A stretch of DNA of 64,000 bases from assembly GCF_022539505.1 (NCBI RefSeq), contig NC_061512.1, forward strand, positions 252,418,510 through 252,482,509, in the 5' to 3' direction. The translations under genes and the position numbers were made by a program. The notes beneath the pieces were generated by a model. That model saw only the letters and a list, made by a program, of their open reading frames with translations. It made no database searches and was not told where the DNA came from. This DNA comes from Lolium rigidum. Lineage: Eukaryota > Streptophyta > Magnoliopsida > Poales > Poaceae. Below, piece after piece: positions 22,064-34,476 of this stretch (positions are counted from its first letter, which is position 1; every line of letters starts with the position of its first letter).

Positions 22064-25000
22064 ATCAATTAGATCATCTCAAAATTTCACCACACATAAT
22101 ACAGTAAAAATCCCCCAATTTGTTTCTCAGATTAAAGCATATCTACCTTCATATTGAACCTTCTAGCCTCGGGAGTATATCTGCTAGAAAAATCGGGCAC
22201 TCGAAACTTAAATGTTATTTTCTAACACATGCAATGGAAAAAATAACTAAGTAGATTACTACCAAGCTAAGAAGATATATTTGTAGCTCGCATCTATCAC
22301 AATATATATCCATTTCGCTACGGAGAAAAAATATATAACAATATAACCAAAAATTGCAAGCAGATTTGATATGAGCTCACTATCAGTGAGGAAAGAATCA
22401 TCACATGGTAAATTAGCAGACACCAGATAGTATTACAAACATGAAAAAGAATGCTAAAAAAGTTATTAAGCAGTTACAGACTTCTAGCATATCAAGACTG
22501 AAATGAATATAAAATAAGCCTCGATGCGTTCTTCGCCCTATGATGTTTCAAAAATAAATTAGGAAACCAATTCCATAACATGTGGTTAGTAAACGAATAT
22601 GAGATTTCAATAGTAACTTGGATTAGATTCCCTATTTGTGGTCCTACCTGCAGAACATGAATCTAAGAATCTCAAACAACACCAAAATCCACATTTGCGT
22701 GTTAGCTTTCAAGAAATCTGAATTAGCTTCAAATACATTTGTTTGTTTGACTACACCGTAAATATTCTCTAAAAACTTTCAAAAAATAAGATGCAAATTA
22801 GGGAACCGTCCATCACAATCTATGATTCCGAGTTCGAGTAAATAAAATAGAAGTTACGAAACCAGCTCTCACAATTTGAGAGCTCAAGTTTTAGATATCT
22901 GCAGCGACAATTGGTTCAAAAAAAACAGGTTTAAAGTTTCCATGAGTTGCTCTAACTGCTCTGTCCCTACATATATTTTCAAGCAATAGTATTTCAAAAA
23001 CCAAATGTGATTCAAATATTATTGTGAACTCACAGAAAAATGTAGATATGAATTAGAGCCACTTTATTTGGAAATTTTAGAGCAAATTAAGGATTCCCAC
23101 TCTATGAAGCCACTCGAACAGAAAATTTGTTGTTGAAATGAAAGACGTACTAACAGTAAACAGGGACCCTAAGATTGGCATGAATTCCTACATGGTAATG
23201 TCAACATAAGGCTTATTATACACTTGCAACTTCATCTGCACGAACAAAATTGAACCATCATAGGAGCCAAAAATATTGCAGGTGGCTAACCATACAAAAA
23301 TAGGACGAAAACCTGAATATACAGTACAAGAGAAACCAAAAGAAGCATCCATAAGAGACGAAAATAAACTGGAAAATGTTTTTGAGGAACTAAAACCTTT
23401 TTGTATGGAGGAACAAAAACGCAAGCCTTGTTGTTCCCGCCTCATATCCCGCGAGCCGCCACCATACTTTGCTTTCTGATCCGCAGGATAAAAAATAATG
23501 AAAAGTTAAATATCTCTGTATCTTGTTTTTCCAGTATAAGATAAATTAGAATATTCAATTCTATTGCAGACCTCACTGTAGAGTAATTCTAGCCAAATAC
23601 AATAGAAAATAATAGCACTTAAGATGTACCTGAGATAGTAGAGAGGGGAACCCATGAGTGAGGCAATCCAAGGAGCAGTTCCCAACATGCAAGATCAAGA
23701 TACACAGAATTCAATATACCAGTCTACCCAAGACATTCTTTTCAGCAGGATTCATATAGGTAGGACCATAGCCTGAAATATGAATAAAAGAACATTAATA
23801 AGTGCAATGTATTACAATTGACAGAGAATGAAAGAACAGAGCAACACTCAACACCATATCATATTTTGTAGTGATGTAAGATGCATCCAAGAAAAAGAAG
23901 AGATTAAACCAATACATTAACTGCATATCAAGATGAGAAAGTGAGGCATGGAAAGCACGACACAGATGAACCTGAAATACATAAATAAAACTGCAGTTTG
24001 TAGTTTTGTATATGCATTTAATTTCACCAAGCACAGAACATGTGGGCACTAACCGGACAGAAGAAATACTATGATAAAATATTGAAAGGCCATACCTGAA
24101 TAGATGATCCGATTGGGAACCACATCTGAAGCGAAACACGTGCATAACTACATGATAAATTATCTGAAAAGAAGGGTGCCATGCTCTGTTTAACTTTCAT
24201 TCTTGATGCGTTCAGCATATAGGATAAAATTGGATCAGAATATTGCATATTCAGAGAAACTCTAGCAAACATTAGTAAGGAAAATATCTCCCATAGTCTT
24301 CTCATTCTGGTTCTCATACCTGCATGTAGCTACACGATTTGTAACAATAGCATCAAATGACAAGTCTAATTTGGCCGTCAAGGAAAAGAGCAGACAATCT
24401 GTATTGTAAGTTTGTGACTGGCCCGAGTCAAGCTATTTGCTAAATCAGTACATCGAGGACCAGACCAAATCACAACCTAATACATCGACAAAGCTTGTTA
24501 ATCCCGATAAGTAGATCCATTCTCATTGAGGCAAACATCAATGAAACAGAACTTGCAGAAACATTTTGTAGGAGCACTCTGAATCAAGCAAGGGCCAAAG
24601 AGTCAAACCTCGAAAGAAAGATGGAGACTACGATTGCCCGAGCTAAGCAGCCCAAATCAAGCAAGGGCCAAAGAGGCAAATAGAGCTGAAGCAAAACTTG
24701 CAGAAACATCTACCAATTTCATCGCCCGGTTGGGGATTAAGATCACACTTCTCTCGTAGAAGTACAAAAATGCCATTAATAATTTGGTTATGGTTTGTGG
24801 CATTAAGAGAATCACAACCCACGGAATTTGTTCTTAGTATACTAACGGTAGAAGAAGAAAAGGCAAATACCATAATTGTTCGAAAGTCCATATTTGTACC
24901 CCGATTTTTGCATATATGCACCAAACACCACATGGCAATGCTTCAGGACCTAGGCAATATAGAGCAAAGCATATTCAAGCACATCCAAAAGAGATCAAAG

Positions 25001-25374
25001 CCAGATCACACATAAAAAATCAAAGGAGAGTAGGAAAGAGAATGGACAGACTACCATTGCACCCTCAGATCCAATGCAAACATCTATCCACTACCAAATT
25101 AGTTTCTGAGAAAATAATTTTATCTCATCAAGGTATTCATAAAAAAAGAGTTGTTAGAATTTACAATCCGAAATATAATAAATATCAAGATTCTATACCT
25201 GATTATTGCGAGATCCATATTCATCTGTTGGCTCCTCTTCGACCTCCCTCACCATTTCTTCGTTCTCTTCCCATCTCCCTGTAGCAGCAAAAAATCATCC
25301 ATACAACAACTGTATGCAACAGGTAAAAAAATGAAGAAAAGGTAGAGTGAAGGAGAGAGAGGGGTTGCTCGGGC

Positions 25375-26490
25375 ATGGCCCGTTTCTGCTGGAGGAAAAA
25401 GGATTGGGAGAGAGATACCCGTACTGATTTGGATTCGTTCTTGTCCTCGTATCTCCGTTTGCTCCTCAACGCGATGGTGACTACCGGCCTCGGCCTCTCT
25501 CGCTCGCCTCCTCTCTTTCCCACATCAACCGCCGGGCCCATGGCACGCCGCCGCTGCTCGCCCGGAGCAGGACGAGTGGGAAGCCCCGCTCCTCCTGCCG
25601 AGCCGCTCGGCCCTCCGTGCGGCGGCACGGCCGTGATGGTGACGAGGACAACACGGACGCCATCCGCCCCCGCTTCATCCGTGCGACCACCACCGATGCT
25701 TCCTCCACCGCCGCTCGCGCGCCTTCGCACGAAACGCATCCGGTTCGTGCCGTCCCCGACCTCTCGCATCGAGAAGAGGCGACGAATGGGGAGCGGGGAT
25801 TGGGGAGAGGAGGAGAGGCGGCTCAAGCGCGAGCTCGAGGTGGGAGGCTGGACGCGGGCCGCGAGCGGTGGCGAGGGGATGGCGATGCGATTGGCGGAGG
25901 GATGGCGATGCGAGCGGGGCGCGGAGGGCGGGCGCGGAGCGGAGGCGGCGGGCGGGAGCGGAGGAGGAAGGGGAGAGGGAGCGACGGGATTAGAGCTCGC
26001 GGCCACGCGCGACGGGAGAGTCCGGGCCGAGCGGGCTTCACAGGACCCGTGGATAAAATGCGGGTCTGCGGGAGGGCCTCGCGCCCTGGATGGAATGGCT
26101 GGCCGAGATCGCGCTACGTCAGCTCGATCGGACGGCCCAAAATCCAAACGCCTGTGAGAGCCCCATGGGGGTGCAGCAATCATACCGTGAGATGTGCAAA
26201 AACAGAGTTGGGCTCGTGCAGGAGCGGAGTCCCACGATCTCAAAATCGGCCGCTCCCTGACTTGCGCGTGTTCAGTACACGTAGCACACGATAGTTCTCT
26301 TTTCTGGTTGGCATCGACGATCGTTTCCGACACGAACGATGCTTTTGTTTCGGCAGCTTGCAGGTGCGGCGCACCGGCTGCATGGGCGTACAGCTCTAGG
26401 ACAATCAAACCCAGTGACACGACGCTGCTGTTGCGTTGCGCGATGGCAGAGGCGCGGCCGGCCATACCCATACGCATGTCGTGTCGCACC
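25375..26490. other. GC-rich island, possible promoter/first-exon region, coding unproven
   Basis: A sharp GC-rich, CpG-rich block inside AT-rich DNA. It leaves long frames open on both strands (minus 25221-26489, plus 25375-26157 and 25617-26294), which is expected from base composition alone. The minus strand has an ATG at about 25776 giving MREVGDGTNRMRFVRR followed by Gly-rich sequence, and the plus strand has nothing recognisable. Grass genes often begin with such GC-rich first exons, so this may be the 5' end of a gene or of a gene copy carried by a transposon. No domain supports a product. Confidence 0.3.
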
Positions 26491-26898
26491 TCTTCCGCGA
26501 CGGCACACGTGAAGACGCGCGTAGAGGCACGTTGGTTTCACCAACAAAGAGAGACATAGGCATGTGCGAGTGCATCCGCGTACGTGGCACTTCAGTTCGG
26601 TTCGTTGGTTACTTGTTATTTTCGTACCGATCGGTCGATCTCCGGAAGATCTGGATGCTTTATCGGGAGTTGGCCGGCAGCCGGCCGTACTCCATCAGAA
26701 TACCGTACCCCGTAAGTTAGACATCGGAAAAATAAAGTGTGCTGCTGCTGCGTTCCCCCTGGCCCAAACAGACTAGGGGAGGACGTGGCTCAACTTCTAG
26801 ATCAGGACCCATTTGGTATCCAAAATGGTTCGGCCCGCCCAAACAGCCTTTTTTTTCACGTAAAAAGGACCTTTTTTCAAATTTTCAAGGGGGACAAG

Positions 26899-27491
26899 TA
26901 GGGGTGTAAACGGATTAGATTTTGCTTATAGCATATTCTTTATCATATATTTTTCTTGGATTCGGATCGGAGCGGATATTGATTGGTTTCTGATTCGAAT
27001 ACGGATATGCCGGACTGCGGATTCAAATAGGAAATGGAGCGGACTCGAACTGGAAACAAAAATAGTTGGATATATGCTCTCGTCGCTAGATAGTTATTGT
27101 TCTAGCAAATCTTGGGTGAGATTTAAACTTTCAGTCTTGTGTAGTTAAGAAAAAAGACACAATGCGCTACACTCGAGCGTTGATAGAAATTTAGAGCTAA
27201 ACATGCTCATCAAATGAATTTGGTAACTCAATAACTACTAACCTTGCAAGATTGGCCTTGGCTTTTGACTAAAAAATCGGATTATCCGGTTTAAAACCTT
27301 TGGATTATCATAACTAAAATTTGGATAATCCATACCCATATGCTATTTGCTATTCCTATACCGTATCCGGAGCACCACTTCAGAATCAGATATCCTGATC
27401 CGCTAGATTCTTTAAAATTGGATATGGATATCTTAAAATGGATTCGATGCCGCTTTTGGTGCAGAAATTATCCTATCCGTTTACACCCCTA
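26899..27491. mobile_element. hAT-like non-autonomous element (593 bp)
   Basis: Perfect 17-bp terminal inverted repeats TAGGGGTGTAAACGGAT (26899-26915) and its complement (27475-27491). The flanking 8 bases GGGACAAG and GGGAGAGG agree at 6 of 8 positions, as an old hAT-type 8-bp target duplication would. The inside is AT-rich with repeated GGAT/ATCC words and no coding capacity. The alternative reading is a Mariner-like element with a TA duplication. Confidence 0.6.
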
Positions 27492-29800
27492 GGGAGAGGT
27501 TCCCCACCTGGATATCTTCTATCTCTAAATAGTTGGTCCCATTTTCCTGGCTTCTCGCGCAGCCACATCACCCCAAATCCTTCCCGTCACAGCATGTTAC
27601 CCTTCTGCTTAGATCCCTGCACGAAGCATCTTCATAGGTGGGCTGCCCAGCCACATGGGCTGGATGTCCCTTCGCGGGCCCGTGACCATATCGTGAACGT
27701 GAATAGCTGAACATCATCCATTCATAACCATCCTCTGTTCGTCTTCCTGCTGGTGAATCACCAGCATTTAATCGTCCGCCGCCGCGACGCACGACCTACT
27801 AGCAAATAATGCTCATGAAACCAACCGATGCATTCCAGTATTCATTGATTAGAAATTTCTCGATTGAACTAATGAACTGAGTGGTCGCTTCCTCCAGGTT
27901 AAAAGCAAATCGTCCATCGGACCCCAGGCTACCCGGGTCAACATTTCTGGCAGCGGTCTCCAAGGTGGTAGATGTCCGCTCCCGATTCTAATTCCTCCTT
28001 CCTTTTTCAATCCCCAAACATGTGTTCCTTTATCTGCCAAACAGATTGCGGTTCGGCTCGAAAGATGCTCGACGTTTTGCCACTGACACCCTGGCTAGCA
28101 GTTCTCTGCGTTGGTACATAAGATCTCATCTCTTACTCTTAATTTTTAATTTACGTTGGATGAGCATATATGCATCTTCTATTTCAATTATTTTACTGGT
28201 CGCATGTATTTGTTGCCCTTAAATCTCCCCTGATTTTTTTTAGTTAGATTGAAGTTTGCTCTCCAACGTCAGGCCCTCTCTTAGATCTAAATAGGGGTAT
28301 TATATGCTTACTGTCCACTGTAGTTGACCATGTCCAGGTCAAAAGATGAAGGGACACATCTAAGTGGGACTGGCTCTCCGACCTGTATAGGTACGTCTTA
28401 CTTTAAATTCTTATATTCTTACAATTGATAAAGTGGCCTTTGGTACAGATCTTTTTGTGAGCTATTCTCCTACAGTGTCAGTTCTTATTGGCTATGCACG
28501 CAAAGTTTATTGCTTGACTGGTTGCTTAGAATGCTTCGTTATTGATTAGTTTAATTCTATGTTTGGTTTGCAGAAGCGCACAAATGATGATTAAAGCTAA
28601 TGTTCATGGACATAGAGGATGCAGCTGGTGCAGATCGACATCGATACGAAACCCACCTATAACCTCAAGGCTTAGTTCGTGTTGCAGGTATTTATCTCTT
28701 TTTATATCCTGTACTTCCTTGCATTTCTCCTTCTCTTTGTAGCTACTGCATCGCATTGCTTCTTATGAATTGCAACCAGGGTCCTACCCTACCAACCTTG
28801 AACATGGTTATATTTCAGAGACAACAAGCCTATTTAATTTACAAATGGTAAGCACATATATTTTTCTTGACTGTTTTTGTATGCAAAACCTACTAGCTAT
28901 CCTGATCAGGTATAGGGAACATATTGTCAATCCTCTTTTCAGAGGGATTCTAACCTTCTCTTTCAACCAGTGTCAGTCATACCCACAGCAAGTTTCCTTA
29001 TAAAAGTACGGCCACCATGAGTTTATATTTCTCACAACTTTGGATATAATTGTCAACGCAACCTTTGGGAGTTCCGTTATTTTTATCTGCAGTGAAAAGT
29101 GGAGCAAGCGCTAATTTTACAATGGTGAATCGTTCTACTCTATATACCTTATAGCGCCACTGGTAAAAGTATCTGAACAACTTACTACTATCTTTTGTTG
29201 GATCAACAGTGGATGGGCAAAAAGTCCTCATATATTTTATACAGATCTAACCTTTTTTGTTTGGTCTAGATGCATCATTTTTATGGTAAGATCTCAGGAC
29301 CTCACGATGCTAGAGAGGGAAAAGTCAGTTTGAACACAAACATAACTCTGGCGACACATCAAACATCGTATTAACATTTAGTTCTACTAATTTTGGTCGC
29401 CAGTTGAGTTAATAGTGTTTCTCACTGTTCTTTCCTTTCCATGACATGTGGTTAAAGCGGCATGTTCTTCTATCAAAGATGAATGAGCGCCCATATCTCA
29501 TTATCTAGATGTAAAATGGATGATGAATGAATGAATGTCCTATGTCTTGATAGATCAGATCGAATGATATTTTGGTTACATTTTTTCCCACTGTTAATCA
29601 ACTTTTGCTTTCGCACCCCTCATTGTATTCTTACGAATACAATATGTTTCTCAGTCCATGTTAATATAGTCCATCTTCAAATGATAAACTTTGAATTTAA
29701 CTCTCACAAAAGCCCCGTGAAATAAATAAATTATGAGATCTAATAATTCAATTTTTTTATTGTAAAATAAATATTTAAAATAATTTTTATGCGTACGTTT
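27492..29800. other. Region with exon-like pieces but no recognised gene
   Basis: Several short segments are bordered by splice-like sites on the plus strand, for example TTTGCAG|AAGCGC (about 28574) to GTTGCAG|GTATTT (about 28687), and CAACCAG|GGTCC (about 28781) to CAAATG|GTAAGC (about 28849). No protein family was recognised. They may be remains of a gene moved by the Helitron whose end is at 29828. Confidence 0.25.
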
Positions 29801-29828
29801 CCGCGGCAACGCGCGGGGAATCATCTAG
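29801..29828 (+). mobile_element. Helitron-like 3' end (plus strand)
   Basis: Hairpin CCGCG-GCAACG-CGCGG (29801-29816), an 8-base spacer and CTAG (29825-29828) followed by T. The GCAACGCGCGGGG-type sequence is common at grass Helitron termini. The 5' end was not found; the body would extend to the left. Confidence 0.6.
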
Positions 29829-30020
29829 TATTCAAAAAAGGGGCAAACCTAGGGTTTTACAACATTAATGTAGAGAGGTACAAAGTGAGAGATATGGGGA
29901 ATTACATGGGCGTGGTACAAAGGGAGTTGTGCTAGACCTCAATGGCGCGGCGGAGATCGGGGGTGAAAGGATGGGATGTCGCCTAAAGGGGGGTGGGGTG
30001 AATAAGCGTTTTAATAACTA

Positions 30021-30143
30021 CTCCCTCTGTCTAAAAATGGGTATCACAACTTTATCTAGGTAGAGTTGTATCTCTAACTAAAATGCATCTAGATACACCT
30101 GTATCTCGACAAAAGTGAGACACCTACTTTTAGACAAAGTGAG
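30021..30143. mobile_element. Stowaway MITE (123 bp)
   Basis: Ends CTCCCTCTGTCTAAAAAT and CTTTTAGACAAAGTGAG are inverted repeats with mismatches; TA duplications at 30019-30020 and 30144-30145. Confidence 0.8.
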
Positions 30144-32436
30144 TATTATGGATTTGGCTTGTAGCAGTGCAGAATTAAAGTAACCTTTGTTTTACAAGAA
30201 AAAAAAACCCAAATATAGTAAGCTCAACTAAGTGCAACAACAACTCAAGCTAAGTAAGATAGACACAAGATATATGTAACACAAATGATAGCAAGATATA
30301 TGTACTTCAAGAACGATGGCTATCACAAGGAAAGTAAACTCGGGTATAGGGATAACCTAGGCACACAGAGATAAAGATGTATTCCAGTGTTCCCCAACAC
30401 GAGGTGAGGTACGTCATGGAGAGATGCGGGATACCACGAAGGTCTCTCGAACACCACGAAGGCTCACCTTCTTCTCTAAGCCAATACCACGAATGACAAA
30501 TGCCTTTCCCTTCTGGTTTGCTTTTCCTCCAATCCGGAGATGGCAAAAACCACAACGACTTCACATCCTCCACGAAGAAGAAACCTGAGCATCTTCATAA
30601 TCTTCCACGAAGAGAACAACGGAGCACTAACCGCCAAGCCAACTAGGAGGTAACCCCTCAAAGAGTAACAAGCCCACGGTCTCTCACTCGAACTTATCGT
30701 AATGGAGAGCTCAACACTTATGCAAGGATGCAAAAGCAAAAACACCAAAGATGCTCAAATCCTTCACGCTCAAATCCCACCAAAGCAACAAATGCTATGT
30801 AGAAACTAGAGAGGGAGAACAATGGAGGAAATCAACACCGACTCCAAGATCTAGATCCCAATAGTTTCCCTCACTTAGAGGTGAAAATGATTGGTGGAGT
30901 TGTAGATCTAAATCTCTCTTTCAAATTCCTCAAAAATATACAAGAATCATGGGAGGGATGGATAGGAAGCAAGATTTTAAGGTTCAACAATGGAGTATGA
31001 GAGAGAGAGCAAATAGAATGGTTGACCTTGCCTCCTCAAGAAGGAAGAAGGGCTATTCATCATCCAAAGGGGAAAAATAGCCGTTTGGCAGATTCTCTCA
31101 CCGGAATAGATCAGCGCACAGACCGGCCAGCCGGAAACCCATCCATTTTCGCGACGTGTGGGCCGAAACCCGGTCGGTCTACCGAAAATAAACCAGTCAG
31201 CCATGACCAGATCAGTTTTGCAGGAACAACATACTGGTACGTGTTTTGGAGAAACCGAGATTGGTTCGGCGCCCCGGAAAATTCCGGCGGGAGGGCCGGT
31301 GCCGCCGGTTCCTGCGCCGATTTCGCCAGAACCCCTCAAACTGCAGTTTTCTCGAAAGAACTAAACTTTGACAAAGTTCCCGGACTTCGATTGAGATAAA
31401 ACCAATTTTTTGGAAACATAATGACAAACAGAACCTCAAGAAAAGAAGTCCAAACTCAAAAACGCAATAGAATATGAATACATATTTCATTTTCGATGAA
31501 CTTGGGCTTGTTGAAAAGCTAGCAACAAGCTCAAAAACCTCACACATCAAGAAGCAACAGGAATATAGGGATGCAAAGTATGCAAAGGATTGAGCTCCCT
31601 AAGACGATGCGATCAAGTTACCCAACCGAAAGCCCCTCTTGATAGTGCAGCTATCTATCCTATAATCCGGTCTCCTAACAACCACCTATAAGAGACTAGT
31701 AATAGGAAAACCTAGCACGGACATACCTTTGCCTTGCGCATCCCGCTTGATCTTGATGACAACGCTTCAAGCTCCATTCAAACCAGAATTTCTCAGTTGA
31801 TCATTGTTGGTTCGTGAAGACTCATGATTTCTCCCCATACACCACTATAGGAAAGCTTTCTTGAAGCACATATTCACACGTCCATTATCACCGAATGGAC
31901 GAGAAACTTGAAGCATAATTTCTCGAGATACCTAACCCATATAAACAACACAAACACACATATATAGTGGGTTAGCTCATGAAGCATAATTGACAAGGCT
32001 TACCATCCACAAGATCACAGGATCCAAAGTGGTACAATCTTTATGTTTCATGTGTTGACCAACTTGAATTCAATCTTCGCTCTTAGTCTTGGTCAACCTT
32101 GTATCTCCTCATGCTCTATCATAACATCTTCAAGTATATAGAGAACTCTTCATATGATTGTATGCTCTAAACCAAAGTCATCCACAACTCAACTCATGAG
32201 ACTATCATGATACCGGGTTAGAGCCATACCTTGAATTCTTCTCTTGAAACCAAACACTCAAGATCACGATGCCAATACCCAAGGTATATGTTTATCTTCA
32301 TAGCATCCACACTTGAATCCAACACATGGACTATAATAAATACCTATGAAGTATTACTACATATAAAAGCAATGAAAACATTAGTCCATAAGGATTATCA
32401 TTAATTACCAAAAAACAAACTTAGAGAAATGTACCC
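30144..32436. repeat. Unclassified interspersed repeat
   Basis: Non-coding, with motifs (GGGGTGAATAAGCG at the left, ATTAGTCCATAAGGATTATCATTAATTACC at the right split over several words) that I remember as very common in wheat-type genomes. No terminal repeats were established and no coding domain is visible. It sits next to the broken LINE and may have inserted into it. Class uncertain (LARD-like or part of another retroelement). Confidence 0.4.
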
Positions 32437-34340
32437 TTACATGGAGGAAAACACCCAGACTAGAGGGAGGCATCGTCGCGGCACGTCTTCAGTGCCAGTT
32501 GCAACGAAGGCCGGGCCTCGTGGAAGCCTGCGCCGTGGTGTTGCTTCCACATATGCCAACAACAGAGGAGGGCAAACGCCGGTGCAGTTTTCGACCTGAT
32601 CGAGCTGGGCATGGGGAGCAGGTGCAGGTCCTGAACATGGGCGTTTTCGGGCATGGAGACACCAACCGCATCCCAATATGTAGCCACCGCTGGGCACTGA
32701 AGAGTCATATGCCTCGTAGTCTCTAGCTCCGTGTCACAGAGGGGGCAGTCGGCCTCATTGACAGACATAATGTTTTTTTGCAGGAGGACGTCGCGCGTGT
32801 GCACCCTTGATTGGACCAAGAGCCATGCAAAGAACTTGACGTGCAACGGCGCACGTCTCCCCAGATGAATTTTGCATTGTGGGAGGAGACGCCACCGAAC
32901 CGGCAGAGCTTATACATCGCGCCAGTGGAGAGCTTGGACTTGGGGAAGGCGCAAAGGACGAGCCATCTCTCGTCCGTCGAGGAGGAAGCGATATTGCAGC
33001 AAGAGTGTTGGCGAGCAAAGCCAACTCACGTTCACTTGCCGTCGTGAGCCGGGGGGGACAAGGATGCTGTCAACGCCATGGAGCAGCACGGGCGGCACGG
33101 TCACCTTGGGGAAGGTGGTGTGGGTGAACAGGATGCGCAGAGAGGTGCTCAGGTAGTCGTGCCAGAAGGAGGTGTGCCACCCGTCGCCGACCGCCATGCG
33201 AGTGACCGAGAGGTAGAGGGGCACGAGCACGCTGACGCTCGCCCAATGCTCGGCGGCCGAATCCGAATGGGCATCATCAACGATGGATCTGTCATCGACC
33301 AAGGCCCAGCGCCACGACGCCCATGGCGTGTCAGTCTCGACACGGAGGCGGTGAAGGAGTTTGGCGAGGAGGCATGAGTTCTGGACCGCGAGCGCGCGCA
33401 CGCCGAGCCCACCCTCGTCTTTGGAGCGGCGAACCTTGTCACAGGCCACGAGACACTTGGCGCCACTGATATGCTCCCCAACGCCCCAGAGGAAGGCTCG
33501 ACGGAGGGAGTCTAGCCTTGATCACGGCGGGCTAGAGCAGCATCACCGTCATGGCATGTGTGGGGAGCGAGTCGAGCACAACATTGACGAGGACGAGGCG
33601 GCCTGCCAGGGAGAGGAGGAGGGCTCTCCAACCCGACATGAGCTTCTCACAGGACAGAGGCAACCCCGAGTAGGTTTGGAGGAAACCCTCGACCGTGCAT
33701 CCGAGCGATGCAACAGCCCTAGCCACGCCAGGCTCGTCGACGCCCATGGGAACCATGGTGCTTTTGGAGAAGTTGATCACCATCCCGGTTGCCCTGGTGA
33801 AGTCGTCGAAGATCCTCTTCAGTCTCGCAGCCGCGCCATCGTTCGCCCGCATAATGATCAGCGTATCGTCTATGTATTGCAAGACGTGCGGGCAGAGCCC
33901 ATCGACGAGGGGGTGGCGAAGCGCGTCATCTTGTTTCATCAACATCTAATGGATGTCATCCACGAGGAAGAAGAGGCGGGGGACAGGGTCACCTGCCGCA
34001 ACCCACCTTTGCAGCCAATCCAGCTACCTGGGACGCTGTTGAGCAACATCATCGACATGGAGGAGTGAAAGATGACATCGATCCAGTTGCACCAGACCGG
34101 TGGGGAGCTGCGAGCAAGAAGAACCTTGCGTAGGCTTAGCCAGTCGATGGAGTCGAAAGCTTGAGCACCAAGGTCAGGGCACGTCGCTTGAAGTAGCACT
34201 GCACCATCTCCGCCGCGTAGACGAAACAACCTATTGACATCGCTTAACATTGTCTGGGTGTAGCTAGCATTCATCAACTTCTTGACTAAGCTAGTTCTTC
34301 GGCACTTTTCTCTTTCCAAGTTGTAACTGCAGCACATGCT
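32437..34340 (-). pseudogene. LINE (non-LTR) reverse transcriptase, broken
   Basis: Reading on the minus strand from 34340: FDSIDWLSLRKVLLARSSPP (palm region), a frameshift near 33990, the catalytic YIDDTLII at about 33876, then GLGVRALAVQNSCLLAKLLH, and a zinc-binding zf-RVT domain (KFFAWLLVQSRVHTRDVLLQ followed by CPLCDTELETTRHMTLQCP) at about 32840-32690. The order is that of plant L1-like LINEs. The 5' half (ORF1 and endonuclease) is missing and frames shift at least twice, so it is dead. When intact such enzymes copy the element RNA at the nicked target. Confidence 0.8.
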
Positions 34341-34476
34341 GCTGAAACTTTCTTCTCTAGGTTCTACTAGTCTCAGGCTGAGGCTGAGTCGCTCAAAACG
34401 GAACAGGCACCGGCGCAGCCAAGTAGCACGGAATAGTTCAGCGAATCCGCCGTCACTTGGCCACTTGGCCATCTGA

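Larger units (their letters stand above)
19634..25374. other. Long AT-rich region without recognised genes
   Basis: No ORF above about 120 codons and none with a known domain. Composition and scattered short frames look like intron or decayed repeat. It could be the body of the Helitron whose end is at 19606, possibly holding gene fragments read on the minus strand from the GC-rich island at 25400-26200, but I could not identify exons. Confidence 0.35.

Noticed and set aside
25221..26489. Long overlapping ORFs on both strands in the GC-rich block (422 aa minus, 260 aa and 225 aa plus)
   Set aside because: High GC removes stop codons in all frames. The proteins are low-complexity Arg/Pro/Gly-rich with no domain.
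32811..34068. Plus-strand ORFs (up to 235 aa) in the LINE region
   Set aside because: They are antisense shadows; the minus strand carries the reverse transcriptase motifs YIDD and the zf-RVT cysteines.
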